From NCBI RefSeq assembly GCF_900108065.1, contig NZ_FNVQ01000001.1:1488001-1552000 (forward strand): a DNA stretch of 64,000 nt, read 5' to 3'. This DNA comes from Marinobacterium lutimaris (GTDB lineage: Bacteria; Pseudomonadota; Gammaproteobacteria; Pseudomonadales; Balneatricaceae). The position numbers were made by a program, and so were the translations under genes. This document shows positions 44,529 through 53,424 of this stretch, piece by piece (within the stretch, counting starts at the first letter, position 1; each line of letters begins with the position of its first letter). Below the pieces are notes generated by a model. It was not told the DNA's origin, made no database searches, and saw only the letters and a list, made by a program, of their open reading frames with translations.

Positions 44529-45272
44529 TTAAGCGGTTTCGGGAGTGTTGGATCGCGGTGTCACGGAATCGCGGGGTGCTGCCCCCTGCACAAAGCAGAT
44601 ATTTTCCGGGTCATCCCAGCGCAGAATCGGCCAGCCGCGGCGTTCGGCGATTTTTGTCAGCCGCTCATCCGGGTTGGTGGCAAAGGGGGTATCGACCTGT
44701 TCCAGCAGTGCCAGGTCATTGATCGAATCGGTGTAGAAACGGGCGCCCGCCAGCGTCTTCTGCTGCTGTTCCAGCCAGGCGTGCAGGCGGGAAACCTTGC
44801 CTTCGCGGTAGGTCGGAATACCCTCAATCGCGCCGGTATAGCGGCCGCGTTCAGACAGTTCCAGATCGATGGCCAGCACATCGGCCACGCCCAGTTCCCC
44901 GGCCACCGCCTGCACCAGAAACGCAGGGGTTGCCGAGATAATCAGCGGGAAGCGCCCTTTCTCACGCTGATGCTGGATCAGCGCCCGCGCCTGCGGATAG
45001 ATACGCTCGCGTACATAGCCATCGATAAACGCCGGCATCAGCGCCTGCACCTCTGCCGCCGGGATATGCCGCAGCGGCTTGAGCATGAACGCCACATATT
45101 CCGGCATCGACAGGGTCTCGTCGGCGTAGCGCTGCATCAGCTCCTGTTCGTGATCGACAAAGGTGCCATCGGCAAGCCCGGTATCGACCATGAAGCGGCA
45201 GAACAGCGAGGCGGTATCGCCGCGAACCAGGGTTTCATCCAGATCGAAAATCGCCAGTGTCTCAAGCGTCAT
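44529..45272 (-). CDS. HAD-IB phosphatase (SerB-like)
   Basis: A 247-residue HAD-superfamily hydrolase. The nucleophile motif I is FDLDETL (first Asp at residue 9), motif II is the Ser of IISATP, a motif III Lys is in REGKVSRL, and motif IV is YTDSINDLALL. The helical cap between motifs I and II is of the subfamily IB type, as in phosphoserine phosphatase. Substrate unknown. It follows the hydrolase gene with a one-base overlap and precedes the binding-protein gene by 15 bases. It could remove phosphate from the second product of the ester hydrolase, which is inference. Confidence 0.88.
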   Translation of the reverse strand: MTLETLAIFDLDETLVRGDTASLFCRFMVDTGLADGTFVDHEQELMQRYADETLSMPEYVAFMLKPLRHIPAAEVQALMPAFIDGYVRERIYPQARALIQHQREKGRFPLIISATPAFLVQAVAGELGVADVLAIDLELSERGRYTGAIEGIPTYREGKVSRLHAWLEQQQKTLAGARFYTDSINDLALLEQVDTPFATNPDERLTKIAERRGWPILRWDDPENICFVQGAAPRDSVTPRSNTPETA

Positions 45273-46090
45273 CAGGGCGTCTCCTTCAACAGCGCGCGGA
45301 TCTCCGGATTCTCGCTGCGCTGGATGCCTAGCAGCTCAAGCGCCAGCGGGCAGATTTCGGTCTGGCGCAACGCCGAGTGTTCCACCTGGCTGAAGCGCCC
45401 GCCGATGGTGAACAGCGGCACTTCGCGCTCCTCCGCCAAAGTGCCGCCGTGGGAGCAGTCGTTATTCATGCCATGATCGGCGGTGATCAGAATCTGGTAG
45501 CCGGCGCGGATCCATTCCGGCAGATGGTGCGACAGGGCCACATCGGTCATGCGTGCGGCGTTGCGATAACGGCTGCTGTCGAGGCCTTCCTTGTGGCCAG
45601 CATCGTCGATATTCATCGGGTGGATCAGCAGAAAATCCGGGTCGTGCTTGCGACGCAGCCACTCGCCGTCGAGCATCAGGTGGTCGTCCGGGTAGTGGTC
45701 CAGGTGGTAAAAGCAGCCGTGCTGGATCGGCAGTTCCGGATCGTCGGTGAAGCGGTCTCGTACTGCATCGTAGGGGGTGCGGTTGTACAGCTCGGAGATC
45801 CAGTGGTAAGCCGCAGCGGCCGTCACCATGCCGGCATCACGTGCGCGGTGGAAGATGCTGCGCTGGTTGGAGTTGCGGGTGATGTTGTTGTGACTGATAC
45901 CGCTGAGCGCAGGTGTCACGCCGGTGAGAATAGTTTCGTAGAGCGGGCGTGATAGAGAGGGTAACTCACACTCCAGCTTATACAGCCGGGCGATTCCCTG
46001 CTCCGTCAGGGCATGCATAAAGCCCATGCAGCTGCGGGCCGTTTCATATGCGAGGCCGTCCAGTACGACCAGTATCACCTTGTCTCTCAT
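45272..46090 (-). CDS. Alkaline-phosphatase-superfamily phosphodiesterase-like hydrolase
   Basis: A 272-residue cytoplasmic enzyme of the alkaline phosphatase/nucleotide pyrophosphatase superfamily. Metal ligands are visible: the Asp in VLDGL, the Asp/His pair in NIDDAGH, the Asp-His of TADHGM and the His of CSHGG. The nucleophile is probably the Ser in PSLSRP (Thr in many relatives). No signal peptide is present, unlike most secreted phosphodiesterases. It is shorter than phosphonoacetate hydrolase. First gene of the importer operon, downstream of phnWX; a role in cleaving an imported phosphonate or phosphate ester is inferred. The ATG at 46090 is favoured over a GTG at 46105. Confidence 0.8.
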   Translation of the reverse strand: MRDKVILVVLDGLAYETARSCMGFMHALTEQGIARLYKLECELPSLSRPLYETILTGVTPALSGISHNNITRNSNQRSIFHRARDAGMVTAAAAYHWISELYNRTPYDAVRDRFTDDPELPIQHGCFYHLDHYPDDHLMLDGEWLRRKHDPDFLLIHPMNIDDAGHKEGLDSSRYRNAARMTDVALSHHLPEWIRAGYQILITADHGMNNDCSHGGTLAEEREVPLFTIGGRFSQVEHSALRQTEICPLALELLGIQRSENPEIRALLKETP

Positions 46091-46253
46091 AAATACCTGA
46101 ATCACGGGTTAGTGTGCCCAACAGGTTAAAAATAAGAGATTGCCGATTCGTGACGGCTTAAAGATATATTGATGACCAGCTTATGTATTTGCTTAGAGAC
46201 CCAAGGATTATTTATGCGATGACTTCAAACCGTCATCACTTTTTCCTGGCCAG

Positions 46254-46303
46254 CAAAAAGCCCCGCTGCCACCGCCCTTTTCTGGGGAAGTTACAACGGG
46301 GCT
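46254..46303 (-). terminator. Terminator of the phnWX transcript
   Basis: AGCCCCG (46259-46265) pairs with CGGGGCT (46297-46303) over a long loop, followed on the minus strand by five Ts. It separates phnWX from the importer operon. Confidence 0.7.
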
Positions 46304-46326
46304 GAATGTTTTAGTGCGATCAAGCG

Positions 46327-47160
46327 CTAACCTGCAGGATGCTCTCCCTTGGCCAGACGGCGTTCGATCTCTTCAATCACCGGAATGATATCGGCCACCG
46401 AATCGATGACGTAATGGGCACCGGATCTGGCCATAATATCCGTCGCCGCGGCTCTTTTTTCCGCCTGTTCATTGATGCTGAGGGCCTGCCACTGCGGCAG
46501 ATCCAGCCCCACCTGGTTGCCGCTAATAGCAACACCGATGGTCCACATACCGGCGTTAAGCCCTTCCTCTATTCCCGTGGGCGTATCGTCCACCTTGATG
46601 CAGGCGGCCAGATTACTGACACCCAGTTCCATGGCGTTACGCAGACTCATATGCGGCCAGGGTCGCGCCTTGGGGACTTCGGTGGCACAGACATTGGAGC
46701 CGGGTGCATAGCCTTGGTTTGCCGCGAGTTGCAGCAACTCAGGTACCATTTCCGTGGCGTAACCGGTGTTGCCACCCAGGCCGATGCCGCGTTTGCCGGC
46801 CCAGGCGGCGAACTCCGCCATACCGGGAATCAGCGTTGCGCGCTCGCGGATCGATTCCACCTGCAGCGGGATCAGCTTCTCGTAAAGACGATCCACATCT
46901 GCACTACTCGGCACTGAGCCAAACCGGGCCTTCCAGCTTTCAGCCACGCGCGGCATCTCGCAGATCAGCCGCACATGTTCGCGCTTCTCACTGCCCATGG
47001 GCTTGCGCGCCTCTGCTTCGGTGATAGGAACACCTTCTGCTGCGAACAAGCGGGTAAATGCATGGATAGGCGCCAGTGAACCGAAGTCCACCGTAGTGCC
47101 GGCCCAATCCAGAATCACGGCCTGAACGGGGCCGGTATAGTGTCGTTTATACGAGTACAT
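46327..47160 (-). CDS. phnX: Phosphonoacetaldehyde hydrolase
   Basis: A 277-residue HAD-superfamily phosphonatase. The nucleophile aspartate is in VILDWAGTTVDFG, the Schiff-base lysine in RKPMGSEKREHVR, and the metal site in IKVDDTPTGIEEG. It splits phosphonoacetaldehyde to acetaldehyde and phosphate in the cytoplasm. The transaminase gene ends 10 bases upstream, so both are cotranscribed. The start at 47160 has GAGG in good spacing; an upstream frame extension to 47187 lies inside phnW and is not used. Confidence 0.96.
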   Translation of the reverse strand: MYSYKRHYTGPVQAVILDWAGTTVDFGSLAPIHAFTRLFAAEGVPITEAEARKPMGSEKREHVRLICEMPRVAESWKARFGSVPSSADVDRLYEKLIPLQVESIRERATLIPGMAEFAAWAGKRGIGLGGNTGYATEMVPELLQLAANQGYAPGSNVCATEVPKARPWPHMSLRNAMELGVSNLAACIKVDDTPTGIEEGLNAGMWTIGVAISGNQVGLDLPQWQALSINEQAEKRAAATDIMARSGAHYVIDSVADIIPVIEEIERRLAKGEHPAG

Positions 47161-47170
47161 AGTCAGTTCC

Positions 47171-48322
47171 TCAGGCTTGGGTGGCATTGCTGACCCGGTT
47201 GGGCAGTGTGATATTCATCTCATCAAGCGCGGCGCTGACAGCATCCAGCAGCTCCTTAATATCCTCAGAATAAAGCTGGCCGATCACACCCAGCCGAAAG
47301 GTTTCCGCCTGGGTCAACTTGCCGGGATAGATAATGAATCCGCGTTTTTTCATCGCCGCATAGAAGCGAGCAAAAACAAAATGTTCGTCGGCCGGTGAGA
47401 GAAAAGTGATGATCACCGGCGAGAGCCAGTTGTCATCCAGCAGGGTTTCAAAGCCAAGGCCTCGCATGCCGCTCACCAGCAGATCACGATTGCGGCTGTA
47501 TCGGGCAAGCCTGCCTTCCACACCGCCCTCTTCTGCATGCTCCTTCACCGCCTGCAGCGCTGCCGCTACCACATGGGTCGGCGGCGTGTAACGCCACTGC
47601 CCGCTGCGCTGCAGATAGCGCCACTGATCGTAAAGATCCAGGCTCAGCGAGTGCGCACGCCCTTCGGCTTGTTGAAGTACCGTCTCGCGGATCAGCGCAA
47701 ACGCGAACCCGGGCACCCCTTCAAGGCACTTGTTCATGGAGGAGATCAGCGCGTCGAAGCGGATCCGCTGCGCATCGACAGGGATAGCACCGAAACTACT
47801 CATCGCATCGATTATCAGCGACCGCCCTTCACGTTCGACCAGCTCGGCGATCTCTTCCAGCGGATTTAATATGCCGGAGCTGGTTTCACAGTGAACCAGC
47901 GCCACCTGGGTAATTTCTGGATCGGCTGCCAGCGCAGCACGCACATCCTCGGCACGCGGTGGCTCGTAATCGCCCTTGTCGAGCAGTACAAAGGGGCGGC
48001 GTAAACGGGAAAGAATCGCGGCGATACGCTGGCCGTATGCACCGTTCGCCAGCACCAGCACCTTGTCCTCAGGGCCAACTAAGGTGCCCAGCGTCGCCTC
48101 CACCGCAAAGGTGCCGCTGCCCTGCACTGGCACACAGACATGGCTGGAGCCCGCGTTGGCAATATCGGTAAGTTGGCAGCAGAGCGAGGCTGTCAGCTCG
48201 CTAAAATCACTGTCCCAGGAACCCCAGTCTTTCAGCATCGCCTTTTTCACGCTGGCGGTCGTGGTTATGGGACCCGGCGTCAGCAGCTTGGCCGGCTTAT
48301 CGATGGCTGGATCATCACACAT
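47171..48322 (-). CDS. phnW: 2-Aminoethylphosphonate:pyruvate transaminase
   Basis: A 383-residue PLP-dependent class V aminotransferase. It begins [26 protein letters not shown], the hallmark of PhnW. The PLP lysine is in [12 protein letters not shown], and [10 protein letters not shown] binds the phosphate. It transfers the amino group of 2-aminoethylphosphonate to pyruvate, giving phosphonoacetaldehyde for PhnX. First gene of the phnWX transcript. The regulatory region upstream runs from 48323 to the tRNA; I see no clear operator. Confidence 0.96.
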   Translation of the reverse strand: MCDDPAIDKPAKLLTPGPITTTASVKKAMLKDWGSWDSDFSELTASLCCQLTDIANAGSSHVCVPVQGSGTFAVEATLGTLVGPEDKVLVLANGAYGQRIAAILSRLRRPFVLLDKGDYEPPRAEDVRAALAADPEITQVALVHCETSSGILNPLEEIAELVEREGRSLIIDAMSSFGAIPVDAQRIRFDALISSMNKCLEGVPGFAFALIRETVLQQAEGRAHSLSLDLYDQWRYLQRSGQWRYTPPTHVVAAALQAVKEHAEEGGVEGRLARYSRNRDLLVSGMRGLGFETLLDDNWLSPVIITFLSPADEHFVFARFYAAMKKRGFIIYPGKLTQAETFRLGVIGQLYSEDIKELLDAVSAALDEMNITLPNRVSNATQA

Positions 48323-48536
48323 GCAGTTATCCCGTTCCTGTTGGTCTGGAATAGCACTCTAAGCCAAGGCGACCGGGAGAAGCGTGACGTTTGGGTGACC
48401 GTAAAAAAGCTGCAGTTAGCGCTATAAGAAACGGTTATGGACGAGATCCGTTACTTAACTCTTTGCAACGAAGCGCAATAGGAATACGGGTCAGAGGTGA
48501 GAAGCTTGAGAAGTCGCCGAAACGAAGGGAAAGGAG

Positions 48537-48610
48537 TGGAGCGGGTGATGGGAATCGAACCCACGTTAAGAGCTTGGGAAGCTCCCGTTCTACCATTGAA
48601 CTACACCCGC
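48537..48610 (-). tRNA. tRNA-Gly (anticodon CCC)
   Basis: The minus strand folds into a complete cloverleaf. The acceptor stem is GCGGGTG/CACCCGC, the D arm GTTC-AATGGTA-GAAC, the anticodon stem GGAGC/GCTCT with loop TTCCCAA (anticodon CCC), and the T arm GTGGG-TTCGATT-CCCAT. Discriminator U and a genomically encoded CCA follow. It is 74 bases with CCA. Confidence 0.96.
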
Positions 48611-48678
48611 TCTACGAGCTACTCGATTAGAGCACAGCTTAGCCAAATGGCGCAACGTACTGATTGAAAGGGGTTAAA

Positions 48679-48711
48679 CCAGTTAGCCCCGATAAAACTC
48701 GGGGGCACTGG
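48679..48711 (-). terminator. Hairpin after the 79-residue gene
   Basis: CCAGT pairs with ACTGG, and inside it GCCCCGA with TCGGGGGC. On the minus strand TTTAA follows. It is 22 bases past the stop of the small gene and upstream of the tRNA. Confidence 0.5.
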
Positions 48712-48732
48712 CTTCGCTAGGGGTTCTGCCGC

Positions 48733-48969
48733 TTAGTGGCTGAACACGCGCCCGGTCATGGAAGACAGGGATGCGAAAAAGTGTTTGATCTGGTTTGCAA
48801 CCTGGCCTTTGAACTCTTTCATGGCAAGGGTCCGCAGTTCGTCTTCGCTCAGCTGGCAAAGCTCAAGTGCAACCTTGAAGCCTTCGTCGATATCCTGACG
48901 ATAGCGGTCCCCGCCCAGGTTGTATGCAGATCTCATATGTGAGTTGTAGTAAGCATACGGATATTTCAT
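48733..48969 (-). CDS. Small conserved-looking cytoplasmic protein, unknown
   Basis: A 78-residue protein I do not recognise. It begins with an aromatic, Tyr-rich stretch (MKYPYAYYNSHMRSAYNLGGDRY) and continues with two amphipathic helices (DEGFKVALELCQLSEDELRTLAMKEFKGQVANQIKHFFASL). There is no signal or membrane segment. The start at 48969 is supported by AAGGTG nine bases upstream. It stands alone between tcdA and the tRNA. Confidence 0.6.
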   Translation of the reverse strand: MKYPYAYYNSHMRSAYNLGGDRYRQDIDEGFKVALELCQLSEDELRTLAMKEFKGQVANQIKHFFASLSSMTGRVFSH

Positions 48970-49161
48970 GCGGGTCACCTTAGTATCTAATTCGTACCTG
49001 TTTGAGAGACTGGCTATCCTCTTTCACCCATTTAATGGCTGGTTGAGGAGGATTATCGCTCTCGACAGGTATTAGACTAACGTCTTAGATCCTGAATGAC
49101 TAACGCTTAGATGTACACCAAAAGATGAATATAATTCATCTATATTGCAGCTACTGAATTC

Positions 49162-49959
49162 TCAGCCGGCGTTGGCCCGCTGATGACGCTCATACAGTTT
49201 CAGCAAGACGCGCGATACCGCCACAAAACCGAAGGTGGCGGTAACACAGGTGGATGCGCCAAAGCCACCGGAGCAATCGAGACGGGTCTGGCCATCGTGC
49301 AGGGTTTTCTGCTGGCAGACGGAGCCATCCGGCTGGGGATAACGCAGCTGCTCGGTGGAGTAGACGCAATCTACGGCAAAACGGCGACCGCTCTTGCTGA
49401 AACCGAAGTGGCGACGCAGCAGGTTGCGCAGCTTGGCGGCCAGCGGGTCGTGTTCGGTACGGCTCAGATCCGCAATGGTGATGCAAGTGGGGTCGATCTG
49501 ACCGCCGGCGCCGCCCACGGTGATGACCGGGATCTTGTTGCGCTTGCAGTGGGCGATAATCGCGGCCTTCACGCCAACGGAATCGATGGCATCGATGACG
49601 TAATCAAAGCGGTCATCGAGCAGATCGCGCACATTGTCCTGGGTAACAAAGGACTCCACCTCATGTACCAGACAATCAGGGTTGATATCACGCATGCGAT
49701 CCGCCATAACCGCCACCTTGGACTGCCCCACCGTTGAGCTGAGCGCATGGATCTGGCGGTTAGTGTTGGTGACACAGACATCATCCAGATCGATCAGCGT
49801 AATCTCGCCCACGGCAGAACGGGCCAGCGCTTCCGCTGCCCAGGAACCGACGCCGCCGATGCCGATCACCGCGATATGGGCGTTGCGGTAAAGCTCCACC
49901 GCTTCCTGCCCGTAAAGCCTTTCGGTGCCGCCAAACCGCTGGTCCTGCTCTGCTGTCAC
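49162..49959 (-). CDS. tcdA: tRNA threonylcarbamoyladenosine dehydratase
   Basis: A 265-residue E1-like enzyme (TcdA/CsdL). The ATP-binding loop is VIGIGGVGSWAAEALARS, and DLDDVCVTNTNRQIHA and DAIDSVGVKAA are conserved family segments. A C-terminal cysteine is in GGFGASTCVTATFG. It cyclises t6A37 to ct6A in ANN-decoding tRNAs and is distinguished from MoeB/ThiF by the tail RRFAVDCVYSTE. Monocistronic in appearance. The first codon position is a good ATG with family N-terminus RFGGTERLYG. Confidence 0.94.
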   Translation of the reverse strand: MTAEQDQRFGGTERLYGQEAVELYRNAHIAVIGIGGVGSWAAEALARSAVGEITLIDLDDVCVTNTNRQIHALSSTVGQSKVAVMADRMRDINPDCLVHEVESFVTQDNVRDLLDDRFDYVIDAIDSVGVKAAIIAHCKRNKIPVITVGGAGGQIDPTCITIADLSRTEHDPLAAKLRNLLRRHFGFSKSGRRFAVDCVYSTEQLRYPQPDGSVCQQKTLHDGQTRLDCSGGFGASTCVTATFGFVAVSRVLLKLYERHQRANAG

Positions 49960-50016
49960 AATCCGCCTCGATGCTCTTTAATAGGGATAGAATATGGATA
50001 AAAGTCTAGATGATGG

Positions 50017-50232
50017 TCAGAAATCGTCGTCGGTCAGTTCGGTGAGAACCGTCTCGCCGCATTTGTTGCAGCGTCCTTCGATAAAGATGATGCCGTAGAG
50101 TTCGTACTCTTTCGGTTCGCTCATGCCCAGGTTCAGCTCCTGGCAGTTGTCGCACCAGGTTTCCTGCAGGAACAGCGCCTGCTCGTCGGCATCGCGCGCA
50201 TAGAAGTCTCGGGGAATGGCTGTTTCACTCAT
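50017..50232 (-). CDS. Small zinc-ribbon protein, unknown
   Basis: A 71-residue acidic protein with two CxxC pairs, CDNC and CNKC, that form a probable zinc ribbon. The rest is short strands (YELYGIIFIEGR) and an acidic tail (ELTDDDF). No family name is certain. It is followed 27 bases later on the same strand by the pseudouridine synthase end and may be independent. The size and sequence style suggest a conserved small protein of the Oceanospirillales. Confidence 0.65.
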   Translation of the reverse strand: MSETAIPRDFYARDADEQALFLQETWCDNCQELNLGMSEPKEYELYGIIFIEGRCNKCGETVLTELTDDDF

Positions 50233-50259
50233 CGCTTTGCCTCCGCTAAAACCGGCGCA

Positions 50260-50964
50260 TCATACCGCCGGGTGTCCTGCCTTGCCAGCGGAGCGCCATT
50301 TCAGCGCAGCAGGATCACCGATAGCAGCGATGGCATCGATCACCTCCACTCGCTGAAACAGCTCGCCCTGCTGCGGATCGGCGCGAAAGACATACTCCTG
50401 CGCATCCAGTGTGAAGCTTAGCTGCCAGGCGTGCAGGTAACCGCGATCCGGCGCTTCAGTTACCGCCTCGTGGTAGATCGGATCACCGATGATCGGCGCG
50501 CCCACGCTTTTCAGCGCGACACGAATCTGGTGGGTTCGGCCGGTGCCTGGCTTACAGAGAAGCAGTCGCAGACCAGGAGCGGCGGAGTAGCTGTAAAACT
50601 CGGTGATTGCCGGATTCTCGCGGCTGCGCAGCAGTTTCCAGCTACCGCGACGGCCCCGTTCCATATCACCGATCACCTGCCCCTGCTTTTTAGTGGGCTT
50701 TTTATCGCTGAGCGCGAGGTAGAACTTTTCCACCCGCTGCTCACGAAACAGCTCGGCCAGGCGGTTACAGGCATCGGCGGAACGGGCCAGCAGAAGCAGC
50801 CCGGAGGTGATGCGATCGAGGCGGTGCACCAGCCAGAGCTTCTCGCCCCGGTCCTGCTCCACCTGCATCACCAGACCCGTTTCGGACTGGTCGCGATGCA
50901 CACTGATACCAGGTGCTTTATCAATCACCAGGAAGTGTTCGGTCTCTGCATGGAGTCTGTACAT
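50260..50964 (-). CDS. RluA-family pseudouridine synthase
   Basis: A 234-residue RNA pseudouridine synthase. The catalytic loop is VHRLDRITSGLLLLARS (Asp at about residue 50). KPGTGRTHQIRVALKSVGAPIIGDPIYH is the second conserved block. There is no S4 domain, and the enzyme is short, as in the TIGR01621-like group. It acts on rRNA or tRNA; the target is unknown. I start at 50964 because the longer reading frame (to 51165) would add 67 residues without family match and overlap the neighbouring gene. The ribosome site is weak. Confidence 0.87.
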   Translation of the reverse strand: MYRLHAETEHFLVIDKAPGISVHRDQSETGLVMQVEQDRGEKLWLVHRLDRITSGLLLLARSADACNRLAELFREQRVEKFYLALSDKKPTKKQGQVIGDMERGRRGSWKLLRSRENPAITEFYSYSAAPGLRLLLCKPGTGRTHQIRVALKSVGAPIIGDPIYHEAVTEAPDRGYLHAWQLSFTLDAQEYVFRADPQQGELFQRVEVIDAIAAIGDPAALKWRSAGKAGHPAV

Positions 50965-51019
50965 CGGCTGATCCGGCGGCGTTAGGGAGACGCGATTTTC
51001 CGGAAAAGCCGATGGGGGA

Positions 51020-51442
51020 TCAAGCGGATGCGGACAAAAGCCGGGCGATCTGCTCAGCCTGACCGCTGAAAATACGCAGCTCCCAGTAGCCGTGCAGATG
51101 GTCTGTGCAGCGCTCCGCATCCAGGTGCAGCTCAAGACATCCCGGCGTGGGCAGTTCCAGTTCAAGGAAACCGTCAGGCTGACGCGGCCGGATCACGTCG
51201 AGCACGATCAGCCCGGTACTCGAAGCGATCAAGCGCGATGGAGCCACAGCCACGCTGCCATGAAACCAATGACGCGCCATTACCGCGCGGGTGCCGCGAA
51301 GCGGCGAGACCCGGTGCGCCAGTGTCATCCTGACATCGGGGATTTCGAGCCAGTAGAGACTCTCTTCCCCAGCCGTGTCATCCATGGAGACACTTTCCGG
51401 ACAGGGGAAAGATCGAGATTGAACCACCGAAGCATCAAACAT
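51020..51442 (-). CDS. Hypothetical protein of 140 residues
   Basis: A 140-residue cytoplasmic protein with no family I recognise. It is rich in beta strands with alternating hydrophobic residues (SLYWLEIPDVRMTLAHRVSPLRGTRAVMARHWF, LIVLDVIRPRQPDGFLELELPTPGCLELHLDAERC), in the style of a PilZ-like or small beta-barrel domain, but without the PilZ RxxxR motif in the usual place. A very good GGAGG lies six bases before the ATG. It ends 55 bases upstream of the pseudouridine synthase and may be cotranscribed with it. Confidence 0.65.
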   Translation of the reverse strand: MFDASVVQSRSFPCPESVSMDDTAGEESLYWLEIPDVRMTLAHRVSPLRGTRAVMARHWFHGSVAVAPSRLIASSTGLIVLDVIRPRQPDGFLELELPTPGCLELHLDAERCTDHLHGYWELRIFSGQAEQIARLLSASA

Positions 51443-51626
51443 GCAGTCCTCCCAAAACGGATTCGTTAAGGCAGTCTTGTTAAGGCCAAGTATCGTTTAG
51501 GCAAAGCACTCCCGAACCGGTGCACACTAGGTGCGTCCGCTGTTCAGAATTCACTCAAGCATAAAACTTTCGGTGGATGAGAATGTGAAGCTGTGGTGAC
51601 GTCTTGATGACAACGCTGGAAGCGTC

Positions 51627-52334
51627 TTACCAATCCATCACCTGTTTGACGAAGGGCACGGTGATGCGGCGCTGAGCGCTGAGAGATTCGTGATCGAGCT
51701 TATCGAGGGTAACCAACAGGTTGGCCATATCGCGGCTGCCGTGATGCATCAGGTAACGCACCACCTCGTCGCTCAGCTTCAGGCCGCGGGCCTCGGCGCG
51801 GGCCTTGAGGGCGATCTCCTTGGTCTCATCGTCAAGCGGGCGTACCTGGAACACCAGACCCCAGTTCAGGCGCGATTCCAGGTCCGGCAGTTTCAGCCCC
51901 AGAGAACGCGGCGAACGGTCCGCCGCCAAAATCAGTACATGACCAATGGCACGCATGCGGTTGAACAGGTGGAACAGCGCCTCTTCCCATTCCGGTTGCC
52001 CGGCCACACGTTCGACATTATCGATACAGACCAGCTGCAGCTGGTCGAGATCTTCCAGCAGCTCGGGGCCTGCATGGCTCAACTCGGCCAGCGGCATGTA
52101 GACAGCGGTACGGCGCACCGGATCGGCGGCATGGCAGCAGGACTGCAGCAGATGAGAACAACCGACGCCGGCATGGCCCCAGAGGTAGATATACTGCTCC
52201 CCCTGCCCCTGAGCGGCACGCTCGAGCTCGGCACGGGCCAGCCCGTTGTCGCCCGACACGAAGTTCTCGAACCGCGCGTCGTCACGCAGGCCGATACCCA
52301 GAGGTAGCTGAATTGGCGCCTTTTTCCTACTCAT
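51627..52334 (-). CDS. hda: DnaA inactivator Hda
   Basis: A 235-residue AAA+ protein, regulator of replication initiation. The clamp-binding motif QLPLGI lies at residues 9-14, and the DnaA-like ATPase core follows (WGHAGVGCSHLLQS; LVCIDNVERVAG; LKLPDLESRLNWGLVFQV). The P-loop lysine is replaced by Cys, as expected in an Hda that need not resemble DnaA exactly. With the loaded clamp, it drives hydrolysis of DnaA-bound ATP. It sits just downstream of the PerM-like permease gene (one base apart), a common gammaproteobacterial arrangement. Confidence 0.94.
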   Translation of the reverse strand: MSRKKAPIQLPLGIGLRDDARFENFVSGDNGLARAELERAAQGQGEQYIYLWGHAGVGCSHLLQSCCHAADPVRRTAVYMPLAELSHAGPELLEDLDQLQLVCIDNVERVAGQPEWEEALFHLFNRMRAIGHVLILAADRSPRSLGLKLPDLESRLNWGLVFQVRPLDDETKEIALKARAEARGLKLSDEVVRYLMHHGSRDMANLLVTLDKLDHESLSAQRRITVPFVKQVMDW

Positions 52335-52335
52335 T

Positions 52336-53424
52336 TCACTCTACTTCACCGGTCGATTCCGGCTTGTCGGAGCTATACAGCCGACTGCTTTTATAGCCTT
52401 CGTGCAGGTGCCGCAGCAAAACCATGATTACTGCAGCCACCGGCAGCGCCAGCAACACACCCACAAATCCGAACAGCTGGCCGCCCGCCATAATGGCGAA
52501 GATCACGGCAACCGGATGCAGACCGATGCGATCACCCACCAGCAGCGGCGTGAGCACCATCCCTTCCAGCGCCTGACCGATACCGAACACCAAACCAACC
52601 CAGATCAGAACCATGGGTTCCTGAAACTGTACGTAGGCCGCAACCGCAGCCACCACGATGCCAACGAAGAACCCCATGTAGGGAACGATGCTCGCAAGGC
52701 CGGCAAGCATACCAATGAGCAGCGCAAGATCAAGTCCGACTATCGATAACCCCAATGCATAGATCACGCCCAGGGCGCACATCACCAGCAGCTGACCCTT
52801 GATAAACGCACCCAGCACCTCGTCGCACTCCCGCGCCCACAAGGTTACCCGCGGCTCCAGGTTGCGCGGCAGCAGACGCTGAATTTTCTCCATCATCAGG
52901 TCCCAGTCGCGCAGCAGGTAAAAGGTCACCACAGGGATAAGCACCAGGTTGGCCACCCAGGCGGCTACGGCAAGGCCGGAACGGGTCAAGCTGCCCATGA
53001 TCTGCGCCGCGAGGTTGCCGGTCTGCTGCCAGTGACTGCGGAAGAACTCCCGCACGCTGTCGATATCCGGACGGTTAATCGGCACACCCAGGGTGTTTTC
53101 GATCCACGGCAGCAGACGGTTATGCAGCACATCCAATGCCAGCGGGATCTGCCGGATCATGGTCTGGATCTGTTCGCTGAGCTGCGGAATCAGCAGCAGC
53201 ACCGCCGCCACCATGATCAGCGACAGGAACAGGAACACGATCACCACGGCAAGGGTACGACTGGCCCCGCGCGCTTCCAGACGGTCGGCGACAGGGTCAG
53301 TCAGATACGCCAGCAGCGCCCCGACCAAAAAAGGAGAAAGTATCGGGGCAAGCAGGTAAACCAGTACACCGACGACCAGCGTCGTGATCAGTAAAAACCA
53401 GCGTTGGGACTCACTCAGTTCCAT
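52336..53424 (-). CDS. AI-2E/PerM family membrane protein
   Basis: A 362-residue inner-membrane protein with seven to eight helices. It matches the AI-2E transporter/PerM family: the first pair FLLITTLVVGVLVYLLAPILSPFLVGALLAYLTDPVADRLEARG, the amphipathic periplasmic part, and the C-terminal PYMGFFVGIVVAAVAAYVQ and PLLVGDRIGLHPVAVIFAIMAGGQLFGFVGVLLALPVAAVIMVL. Role in most bacteria is unclear; some act in ion/proton exchange or quorum-signal export. Neighbouring hda and DUF2066 match the usual gammaproteobacterial order. Start at 53424 has GGAGG upstream. Confidence 0.9.
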   Translation of the reverse strand: MELSESQRWFLLITTLVVGVLVYLLAPILSPFLVGALLAYLTDPVADRLEARGASRTLAVVIVFLFLSLIMVAAVLLLIPQLSEQIQTMIRQIPLALDVLHNRLLPWIENTLGVPINRPDIDSVREFFRSHWQQTGNLAAQIMGSLTRSGLAVAAWVANLVLIPVVTFYLLRDWDLMMEKIQRLLPRNLEPRVTLWARECDEVLGAFIKGQLLVMCALGVIYALGLSIVGLDLALLIGMLAGLASIVPYMGFFVGIVVAAVAAYVQFQEPMVLIWVGLVFGIGQALEGMVLTPLLVGDRIGLHPVAVIFAIMAGGQLFGFVGVLLALPVAAVIMVLLRHLHEGYKSSRLYSSDKPESTGEVE

